NCBI RefSeq assembly: GCF_035762905.1
Contig: NZ_DASUCC010000066.1
Span: 1 to 43,848 of the forward strand
Origin: DASYTH01 sp035762905
Lineage (GTDB): Bacteria; Actinomycetota; Actinomycetes; Mycobacteriales; Pseudonocardiaceae
Direction: 5' to 3'
DNA length: 43,848 bases
Below the pieces are notes generated by a model that saw only the letters and a program-made list of their open reading frames with translations, had not been told where the DNA came from and made no database searches. Shown piece after piece: positions 34,525 to 40,376 of the stretch (its first letter is position 1; each line of letters starts with the position of its first letter). The position numbers were made by a program, and so were the translations under genes.

Positions 34525-35415
34525 TCAGGAAGGGGTGTCGCTGGTAATCCGCGGCTCCGGCCCGGCGCTGAAGGTGAGCCGGCGCTCGGCGAACTTCTTC
34601 CGGCCGTCCCGCGAGAACAGCACCAGCTTGGCCTCGGCGTGCGATCTGAACCGGTGGACGCTGATCTTCTTGATCACGAGCCGGGTGACGCCGGCGTAGC
34701 GGCCCTGGATCCCGGTGGGTCCCTCGGCCCGCAGCGCGCCGCCGGTCAACTCGTGGGCGGCCCGCGGATCGCGGATCACGTAACCGAAGTACTGCTCGGT
34801 CAACTCGTGCAGGGACGGCGGCACGGACTGCGCCAGCGGGATCGGCGCGGTGTAGAGCGTCGGCTCCGTGGTCGGCGGTCGGGTGCTGCGGGCAGGTGGC
34901 GGGTGCGGTTGCTGTTGCGCCGACCGCGCCGGCGGAGCGGGCGTGGCCTGCTTGGCGGCCGGGCCGTTGGTGCGGCCGCTGTGCGTGGTCGTGCCGGAGA
35001 CGGTCGCGGCGGTCGTCGGCACCGCGGCGGTGGGCTCCTCGCCGGACTCTCCGGTGGTCAGCACGGTGATCGCCAGGTGCTGGCTCGGCTCCTCCGGCAG
35101 CGCGTCGATCGTGGTGCTCTTGCGCGGGTTGCCGACCAGTGCGACGGAGGCGAAACCCAACGCGCACACCACGAACGCGGCGGTCCCGACGGCGAACCAC
35201 GCGGCCCGGCGCCAACTGCGCGGCGGCGTCACCGAGGCCGGGATGGTGCCCAGATTGAACTTGCCCAGTCCGGTCGCCGGTTCCGGCCAGACCAGCTCGC
35301 TCGGCTCGGTGACCTCCTGGGTGATGAGATCACAACCCGGATCGCCCGAACCGCGCCGGTGCCTGCCCGCGTCGCGCCCGATCGCGATGATCTTCGCCCA
35401 TCCCCGCATGCTCAC
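34525..35415 (-). CDS. single-pass membrane protein with Pro/Thr linker and outer domain
   Basis: 296 residues. A cytoplasmic N-terminal 70 residues precede one membrane segment (AAWFAVGTAAFVVCALGFASVAL), a long Thr/Pro/Gln linker and a folded C-terminal domain (about 205-296; LTEQYFGYVIRDPRAAHELT, shortened) similar in pattern to those of the neighbours. GTG 35415 follows TACCGT by seven nt with no ribosome site, so the message is probably leaderless; ATG 35409 is an alternative. The function is unknown; it is part of the kinase cluster by position and architecture. Confidence 0.75.
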   Translation of the reverse strand: MSMRGWAKIIAIGRDAGRHRRGSGDPGCDLITQEVTEPSELVWPEPATGLGKFNLGTIPASVTPPRSWRRAAWFAVGTAAFVVCALGFASVALVGNPRKSTTIDALPEEPSQHLAITVLTTGESGEEPTAAVPTTAATVSGTTTHSGRTNGPAAKQATPAPPARSAQQQPHPPPARSTRPPTTEPTLYTAPIPLAQSVPPSLHELTEQYFGYVIRDPRAAHELTGGALRAEGPTGIQGRYAGVTRLVIKKISVHRFRSHAEAKLVLFSRDGRKKFAERRLTFSAGPEPRITSDTPS

Positions 35416-35422
35416 TCAGGCA

Positions 35423-35428
35423 ACGGTA
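35423..35428 (-). promoter_or_regulatory. -10 element of the 35415 gene
   Basis: TACCGT on the minus strand, seven nt before the GTG at 35415. It predicts a leaderless transcript; no convincing -35 is seen. Confidence 0.4.
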
Positions 35429-35524
35429 TTCGGTTGCGCAGCGTTGGAACGCCCGGGCCAGACCCTCCGCTCCCGGCCACTCGGGCGAGTGACGGCAGTG
35501 GGCCGAACGCCCACTGGTCGTCGT

Positions 35525-35830
35525 CTAGCCGCCGGTGCGATACCGCTGTTGGGTTGACTGCAGCGCCTTCGTGGCGGTCAGCCCGGAGCCGGCCCCCAGC
35601 AGGATCGCCACCGTGTCGGCAAAACCCCCGCCGTTGGTCAGCAGCCAGGCGACCAGCGCGGCCGCCGTGGTGATCCCGGCGACCGGCAAGCGGCTGCGCA
35701 CCCACTGCGCGATCGGCGCGCCGCCGGCCCGCTTGTTGGCGGCCGAGTTCAGCAGCGTCAGATACCCGACGTGGGCGAGCGCCGCGACCACGGCGGCGAT
35801 GGCGATGATGATCGCGATCAGGTTGAGCAT
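35525..35830 (-). CDS. small membrane protein
   Basis: 101 residues with an N-terminal membrane segment (LIAIIIAIAAVVAALAHVGYL) and two further hydrophobic stretches after a short basic loop (RSRLPVAG). No family is recognised. ATG 35830 is the only reasonable start. It lies 68 bp downstream of the chorismate mutase gene on the same strand and could be co-transcribed with it, although nothing links the functions. Confidence 0.7.
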   Translation of the reverse strand: MLNLIAIIIAIAAVVAALAHVGYLTLLNSAANKRAGGAPIAQWVRSRLPVAGITTAAALVAWLLTNGGGFADTVAILLGAGSGLTATKALQSTQQRYRTGG

Positions 35831-35898
35831 GATTCCAGTGTGCCCTCATTCCGTGGGGACCGGGATGGGTGAGAACCCTGAGATCGTCCCGATCCCGG

Positions 35899-36204
35899 CT
35901 ACCTGCCGAGCGGCCCCCGGCCGAGGCTCAGCAGCGCCATGGCCAGCTGCTGGCCCTCCTTGCCGAGCTCCCGGTACTTGGCCAGGACGACGTTCTCCCG
36001 GTTGAGCACCAGCCGCGGACCGCCGCTGGCCAGCCGGACCGCGCCGATGGTCTTGGACACCTCGGTCCGGCGTTTCACCAGACGCAGGATCTCCGCGTCC
36101 AGCCAGTCGATCTCCTGCCGCAGCTCGGCGATCTGCTCCGGCCCGGGCAGTTCCCCGGCCGGGTCCGCGGCGGGTGGGGTGGTGTCGTGCGATGTGGGGG
36201 TCAT
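35899..36204 (-). CDS. chorismate mutase, AroQ-delta type
   Basis: Converts chorismate to prephenate, the branch to Phe and Tyr. 101 residues, cytoplasmic, all-helical, closely resembling Rv0948c. Core segments are LRQEIDWLDAEILRLVKRR, TEVSKTIG and RENVVLAKYRELG, which carry the conserved Arg, Lys and Glu residues. The C-terminal LGRGPLGR matches the tail that in M. tuberculosis contacts the DAHP synthase partner, so activation by AroG complex formation is expected. The ATG at 36204 follows AGAGGA at six nt. A leader peptide and attenuator lie upstream, so expression is probably controlled by Phe/Tyr-tRNA charging. It is divergent from pcrA. Confidence 0.93.
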   Translation of the reverse strand: MTPTSHDTTPPAADPAGELPGPEQIAELRQEIDWLDAEILRLVKRRTEVSKTIGAVRLASGGPRLVLNRENVVLAKYRELGKEGQQLAMALLSLGRGPLGR

Positions 36205-36250
36205 GATGATCCTCTGCTGTCTACTGCGGAGTTTCGGACCCTGGTAGGCG

Positions 36251-36286
36251 GCGAAGCCCCGGGGTCCGAGGACTCCGGGGCTTCGC
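36251..36286 (-). terminator. attenuator hairpin
   Basis: GCGAAGCCCCGG (36251-36262) is perfectly complementary to 36275-36286 (12 bp). A G-T wobble and a GTCC/GGAC pair extend it inwards, so nearly the whole 36 bp is palindromic. It lies between the leader stop codon and the chorismate mutase start. Confidence 0.7.
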
Positions 36287-36303
36287 TGTGGTCTGGTCGG
36301 TGC

Positions 36304-36366
36304 CTACGCAACCACGGGAGCCGGAGTCCGGGTCCCGTAGAAAAACTCGTAGTGGCGCGTCTGCAC
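36304..36366 (-). CDS. leader peptide with Phe/Tyr codons
   Basis: 20 codons, GTG 36366 to TAG 36304, encoding a peptide that contains HYEFFYG at residues 5-11: two Phe and two Tyr codons within five positions, including the rare TTT. The codon run lies 8 nt before the antiterminator segment. A -10-like CAGAAT (36379-36374) is seven nt before the GTG, with TTCGAC-like bases further up as a possible -35, so the transcript is probably leaderless. The peptide itself need have no function beyond sensing charged tRNA. Confidence 0.75.
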   Translation of the reverse strand: MQTRHYEFFYGTRTPAPVVA

Positions 36367-36480
36367 GTGAGCGATTCTGACACATCCCGGGCCGGCGGGT
36401 CGAACGATCCGGCCAAGCGCTCCGGACCCGGCGCGGGAGCCCGGTCGGCGTGGGTGCTGCCCGGTACCGTAGTCAGCACG

Positions 36481-38817
36481 ATGAGTGCTCTGTTCGAAAT
36501 CCCCGTGGAGTCCCGTGTGCCACGGAAGCGGTCCGACCCGGCCAGCCTGCTCGCCGACCTCAACGACGCCCAGCGCCGCGCGGTCGAGCACACCGGTTCG
36601 CCACTGCTGGTGGTCGCCGGCGCCGGCTCGGGCAAGACCCGGGTGCTCACCCGGCGGATCGCCTACCTGCTCGCCGAGCGCGGGGTGCATCCCGGCCAGG
36701 TCATGGCGATCACCTTCACCAACAAGGCCGCCGCCGAGATGAAGGAGCGGGTCGCCGAGCTGGTCGGCCGGCGGTCGAATGCCATGTGGGTGTCGACGTT
36801 CCACTCGATGTGCGTGCGGGTGCTGCGCCGGGACGCCAAGAGCCTCGGCATGAAGTCGAGCTTCTCGGTCTACGACGCCGACGACTCCCGGCGGCTGATC
36901 ACGCTCGTCGGCCGGGATCTCGACCTGGACCCCAAGCGCTACCCGGCCCGCACGCTCGCGGTCGCCGTGTCGAACCTGAAGAACGAGCTGACCGATCCGG
37001 AGACGGCCCGTGCGGCCGCCACCAACGACCTCGAGCGCCGGGTCGCCGAGGTGTACGCGGAGTACCAGCTTCGGCTCTCCCAGGCCAACGCGTTCGACTT
37101 CGACGACCTGATCATGCGCACGGTCGAGCTGCTGCAACGGTTCCCGGACGTGGCCGAGTACTACCGGCGCCGGTTCCGGCACGTGCTGGTGGACGAGTAC
37201 CAGGACACCAACCACGCGCAGTACGTCCTGGTCCGGGAGCTGGTCGGCACCGAGGATCCGGCCGAGCTGTGCGTGGTCGGCGATGCCGACCAGTCGATCT
37301 ACGCCTTCCGCGGCGCGTCGATCCGCAACATCGTGGAGTTCGAGCGGGACTACCCGCAGGCCACGACGATCATGCTGGAGCAGAACTACCGGTCCACCCA
37401 GACCATCCTGTCCGCCGCCAACGCGGTGATCTCGCGCAACCCCAACCGCAAGGACAAGCGGCTGTGGAGTGCGTCCGGCGACGGCGAGAAGATCGTCGGC
37501 TACGTCGGCGACAACGACCGGGACGAGGCCGGGTTCGTGGCCGGCGAGATCGACCGGCTGGTGGACTCCGGCGAGCTGCGCAACGGCGACATCGCGGTGT
37601 TCTACCGGACCAACAACCAGTCCCGGGTGTTCGAGGAGATCTTCATCCGGCTCGGCCTGCCGTACCGGGTGGTCGGCGGGGTGCGCTTCTACGAGCGGCG
37701 CGAGGTCCGCGACGCACTGGCCTACCTGCGGGTGCTGGCCAACCCGGAGGACACGGTGAGCCTGCGCCGGATCCTCAACGTGCCCAAGCGCGGGATCGGC
37801 GACCGGGCCGAGGCGTGCGTGTCCACCCACGCCGAGCGCGAGCGGATCTCGTTCTCGGCCGCACTCGCGGCCGCCGCCCAGGGCCGGGTCGAGCTGCTGA
37901 ACCCGCGCTCCACCAGGGCGATCGCCGGGTTCGTCGAGCTGATGGACGAGCTGCGCGGGCTGCTCGCCGACGGCCTGGACGTGGCCGAGGTGCTGGAGGC
38001 GGTGCTGGAGCGCACCGGTTACCGGGCCGAGCTGGACGCCAGCGACGACCCGCAGGACGCCACCCGGCTGGAGAATCTCAACGAGTTGGTCAACGTGGCC
38101 CGCGAGTTCGCCACCGAGGACGTGCCCGAGGTGCCCGCGGCGGCCGAATCCCTCGACGTGGCGCCGCCCGCGGTCGCGCCGGGCTCGCTCGAGGCGTTCC
38201 TGGAACGGGTCTCCCTGGTCGCCGACGCCGACGCGGTCCCGGACGCCGAGGACGGCGCGAGCGGCGTGGTCACCCTGATGACCCTGCACACGGCCAAGGG
38301 TCTGGAGTACCCCGCGGTGTTCCTCACCGGCTGGGAGGACGGCGTGTTCCCGCACCTGCGGGCGCTCAGCGATCCGGCCGAACTGGCCGAGGAGCGCCGG
38401 CTCGCCTACGTCGGCATCACCCGCGCGCAGCGCCGGCTCTACGTCTCCCGGGCGATCGTCCGGTCGTCCTGGGGCCAGCCGGTCGCCAACCCGCCGTCCC
38501 GGTTCCTCGACGAGGTCCCCGCGGAACTGGTCGACTGGCGCCGGGTGCAGCCGACCCGTCCCGCCCCGAGCGCCCCGTCCTGGGCTCCGCGCCGCGGCGA
38601 CCGGGGGCCCACCCGCAGCAGCCCGCTCAAGGGCTGGCAGGACACCCCGGCGCTGACCCTCGACGTCGGCGACCGGGTCAACCACGACAAGTACGGCCTC
38701 GGCACGGTCGTCGCCACCGACGGCGCCGGCCCGCGCGCCACCGCCACCATCGACTTCGGCTCCACCGGCACGATCCGGCTGATGCTCATCGGCAGCGTCC
38801 CCCTCGTGAAGCTCTGA
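36481..38817 (+). CDS. pcrA: ATP-dependent DNA helicase PcrA/UvrD1
   Basis: 778-residue superfamily 1A 3'-5' helicase for repair and replication-fork maintenance. It shows Walker A AGAGSGKT (about 46-53), motif II DEYQDTNHAQY (about 238), motif III-type DADQSIYAFRGA, motif IV QNYRST, motif V TLHTAKGLEYPAVFLTG and motif VI VGITRAQRRLYVS. A C-terminal Tudor-like segment (GDRVNHDKYGLGTVV) binds RNA polymerase in relatives. The ATG at 36481 is chosen; the longer open frame upstream is antisense to the attenuator. TACCGT at 36465-36470 may be its -10. Gene order with the chorismate mutase matches Rv0948c-Rv0949. Confidence 0.97.
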   Translation: MSALFEIPVESRVPRKRSDPASLLADLNDAQRRAVEHTGSPLLVVAGAGSGKTRVLTRRIAYLLAERGVHPGQVMAITFTNKAAAEMKERVAELVGRRSNAMWVSTFHSMCVRVLRRDAKSLGMKSSFSVYDADDSRRLITLVGRDLDLDPKRYPARTLAVAVSNLKNELTDPETARAAATNDLERRVAEVYAEYQLRLSQANAFDFDDLIMRTVELLQRFPDVAEYYRRRFRHVLVDEYQDTNHAQYVLVRELVGTEDPAELCVVGDADQSIYAFRGASIRNIVEFERDYPQATTIMLEQNYRSTQTILSAANAVISRNPNRKDKRLWSASGDGEKIVGYVGDNDRDEAGFVAGEIDRLVDSGELRNGDIAVFYRTNNQSRVFEEIFIRLGLPYRVVGGVRFYERREVRDALAYLRVLANPEDTVSLRRILNVPKRGIGDRAEACVSTHAERERISFSAALAAAAQGRVELLNPRSTRAIAGFVELMDELRGLLADGLDVAEVLEAVLERTGYRAELDASDDPQDATRLENLNELVNVAREFATEDVPEVPAAAESLDVAPPAVAPGSLEAFLERVSLVADADAVPDAEDGASGVVTLMTLHTAKGLEYPAVFLTGWEDGVFPHLRALSDPAELAEERRLAYVGITRAQRRLYVSRAIVRSSWGQPVANPPSRFLDEVPAELVDWRRVQPTRPAPSAPSWAPRRGDRGPTRSSPLKGWQDTPALTLDVGDRVNHDKYGLGTVVATDGAGPRATATIDFGSTGTIRLMLIGSVPLVKL

Positions 38818-38821
38818 CCAT

Positions 38822-38837
38822 CCGAACACCCGTTCGA
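38822..38837. promoter_or_regulatory. LexA SOS box
   Basis: CCGAACACCCGTTCGA differs from the actinobacterial SOS box TCGAAC-N4-GTTCGA only at the first base. It lies just after the pcrA stop and 64 bp before the 83-residue protein gene. A TTGTCG (38840-38845) next to it may be a -35. Confidence 0.65.
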
Positions 38838-38900
38838 AATTGTCGGTGCCCCCTGGTTCACTGCGCCCATGACTGCTCGACAACAAGGGGGACCCTGGTC

Positions 38901-39152
38901 GTGGACGAGATTCTGTTCAAGGTTCTTGCCGAGGGGGTGGGCCGCTACCTGGACACGGTTGACGGCCTGGCCACGCGGGCATCCGGTCCGGCCGGCACCG
39001 AGCTGCGCCGGCTGTCCGGCGCCTGGCGCGCCCTGCTGCGCCTGCACCAGCCCGGCACCCGGCGCCGCTGTACCGGCTGCTACCGGCGGGGTGTCGGCTG
39101 CACGGTCTGGCGGATCGCCAGCGCCTACTTCCTGCGCCGGCTCGGAACCTGA
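38901..39152 (+). CDS. 83-residue Cys-containing protein, candidate SOS gene
   Basis: Small basic protein. A helical N-terminal half (MDEILFKVLAEGVGRYLDTV, then ELRRLSGAWRALLRLHQPG) is followed by C57-x2-C60-x6-C67-T-V-W. With His49 these could form a zinc site. I believe similar short proteins with this W-R-x-L-L...H-x-P...CxxC...C-x-V-W pattern are common in Pseudonocardiales, with no known function. GTG 38901 has GGGGGA about nine nt upstream. An SOS box at 38822-38837 precedes it. It converges on the M23 gene with seven bp between stops. Confidence 0.78.
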   Translation: MDEILFKVLAEGVGRYLDTVDGLATRASGPAGTELRRLSGAWRALLRLHQPGTRRRCTGCYRRGVGCTVWRIASAYFLRRLGT

Positions 39153-39159
39153 GCCGGGC

Positions 39160-39984
39160 TCAGAGCTTGATGCCGCGGGCGGACAGCCACGGCGCGGGGT
39201 TGAGCTTTTTGCCGGTCGCGTCCCAGATCTCGAAGTGCAGGTGCGGGCCGGTCGAGTAGCCCCGGTTGCCCATCCTGGCGATCTGGTCGCCGGCCTTGAC
39301 CTTCTGGCCCTCGCGCACCGAGAACGTGTCCACGTGTCCGTACACGCTGATCGTTCCGTCCTCGTGCTGGATCCGCACCCACAGGCCGAACCCGCTGGCC
39401 GGCCCGGCCTCGACGACCACGCCGTCGGCGACCGCGCGGATCGGGGTGCCGATCTTGTTCGCGATGTCCACCCCGTAGTGGGTCGTTCCCCACCGGGCGC
39501 CGAAGCCCGACGTCAGCGAACCCTCGGCTGGCTTGACGTACTTCGCCCGCAGGGCCTCGGCCTGCTTCTTCTGCGCCTCGGCGGCCAGTGCCTGGCTGAA
39601 CCGCTCGCTCTCGGCCATCTTCTTGGCCACGAGGGGGCCGTCGGCGGTCCTGGAGACGGTGAGGATGTCCGGCGCGAGCGACCGGTCGCCGCCGACGCCG
39701 CCACTGCCGAGCAACGCCGAGGCGTCACCACCGGCGAGCGGAGTGGGGTCGTTGGATTTCTGGCCTGGGCCCTGGATCGTCTGTCCGGCGGCGGCCGCCG
39801 CGAACGCGCCGAGCGCGACCGCGGCGACGACAACCTTGCCGCGCACCGCCGATGACGGGGTTGCGGTGCGGTTGGAACCGGTTGTACCTGTGCCCTGAGC
39901 CCTGGTCGAGGTGGTGTGCTGACGCACCTCGACAGGAACCCTTGGCTGGTGCTGTCGGCCGCCGGGGGAGCGGTGTCGAGCCAA
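39160..39984 (-). CDS. M23 family metalloendopeptidase (LytM-like)
   Basis: 274-residue exported or membrane-anchored peptidoglycan peptidase. A basic N-terminal stretch precedes one membrane segment or uncleaved signal (VVVAAVALGAFAAAAAGQT), then a helical linker (KKMAESERFSQALAAEAQKK) and the LytM domain. That domain has zinc ligands in HYGVDIAN (His and Asp) and HLHFE (second His of HxH), with YGHVD between them. All ligands are present, so it should be active. I chose TTG 39984 (GAAGGG six nt upstream, giving MARHRS); GTG codons downstream are less likely. It is equivalent in position to Rv0950c. A structured leader precedes it. Confidence 0.92.
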   Translation of the reverse strand: MARHRSPGGRQHQPRVPVEVRQHTTSTRAQGTGTTGSNRTATPSSAVRGKVVVAAVALGAFAAAAAGQTIQGPGQKSNDPTPLAGGDASALLGSGGVGGDRSLAPDILTVSRTADGPLVAKKMAESERFSQALAAEAQKKQAEALRAKYVKPAEGSLTSGFGARWGTTHYGVDIANKIGTPIRAVADGVVVEAGPASGFGLWVRIQHEDGTISVYGHVDTFSVREGQKVKAGDQIARMGNRGYSTGPHLHFEIWDATGKKLNPAPWLSARGIKL

Positions 39985-40134
39985 AGCCTGCCCTTCCGTG
40001 TTCGGGGAGTCCGGCCGACACACCTGCGCTCGCGGGGACGAGCCTTCGGTGGGACACCGGGCGGGGACCCGGTTGAGTCGGCGTCTCGGGGTTGCCGACT
40101 CCGTCCATTTCGTGACCGGACCGTGACAACGGAC
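39985..40134 (-). ncRNA. structured 5' leader of the M23 peptidase gene
   Basis: Three consecutive hairpins on the minus strand. The first pairs 40101-40094 with 40082-40075 (8 bp, GAGTCGGC/GCCGACTC). The second pairs 40073-40068 with 40061-40056 (6 bp, ACCGGG/CCCGGT). The third pairs 40043-40039 with 40032-40028 (5 bp, GCTCG/CGAGC). The second and third both present the identical loop UCCCCG. A cis-regulatory RNA is plausible. I could not find the conserved core of the c-di-AMP (ydaO) riboswitch that precedes many actinobacterial wall-peptidase genes. Confidence 0.45.
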
Positions 40135-40140
40135 CGGTGG

Positions 40141-40170
40141 ACAGTAACGAGTCAGCGGCGGTGAGGGCAA
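40141..40170 (-). promoter_or_regulatory. sigma-A-type promoter of the M23 gene
   Basis: TTGCCC (40170-40165), an 18-nt spacer and TACTGT (40146-40141) on the minus strand. Transcription would start near 40134 and leave a leader of about 150 nt. Confidence 0.5.
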
Positions 40171-40376
40171 CATCCGTAACGCGTGTCGGCCGATCGGGTG
40201 GTGGACCGCCCGTCAACTATGCTGCGTAAACAACAGAGGGTGAGCTTGGTCTGACCGTCAGAATGTGATGCTCGTTACATCGGACGAGCCGTTTAGACAG
40301 GCAACCGAACCGGAATCTGGGACGTCGGGCACCGCCCGGCGAGCCGGAGCAAGTGATGTTGCTAGCGTGCGTGGCG
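40171..40376 (+). other. intergenic region before the membrane protein gene
   Basis: Second half of a 392-bp gene-free stretch (39985-40376), less GC-rich than its surroundings. TAGCGT (40363-40368) is eight nt before the ATG at 40377 and could be its -10. GCTCG at 40268-40272 can pair with CGAGC at 40286-40290. No small ORF or RNA family is recognised. Confidence 0.35.

Larger units (their letters stand above)
36235..36366 (-). promoter_or_regulatory. Phe/Tyr transcription attenuator of the chorismate mutase gene
   Basis: Read 5' to 3' on the minus strand: leader ORF (36366-36304); segment A GGACTCCGG (36329-36321); segment B CCGGAGTCC (36278-36270); segment C CGGACCC (36268-36262); segment D GGGTCCG (36241-36235). 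B:C with flanking bases forms the big hairpin. A is exactly complementary to B and C to D, giving an alternative fold. A ribosome paused at the Phe/Tyr codons leaves A free, so A:B forms and the hairpin is lost. A ribosome that reaches the stop codon covers A. The hairpin has no U-run, so the mode of termination is inferred. Confidence 0.72.

Noticed and set aside
36481..36501. Upstream extension of pcrA to 35869 (about 200 extra codons)
   Set aside because: The extension would be antisense to the chorismate mutase gene and the attenuator. The ATG at 36481 gives the normal PcrA length and N-terminus.
39985..40134. c-di-AMP (ydaO-type) riboswitch before the M23 gene, or on the opposite strand before the membrane protein
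   Set aside because: A GGGCGGGGA-like stretch is present, but the conserved downstream core around GTCAGCTAACC is absent on both strands. Kept only as a structured leader of unknown class.
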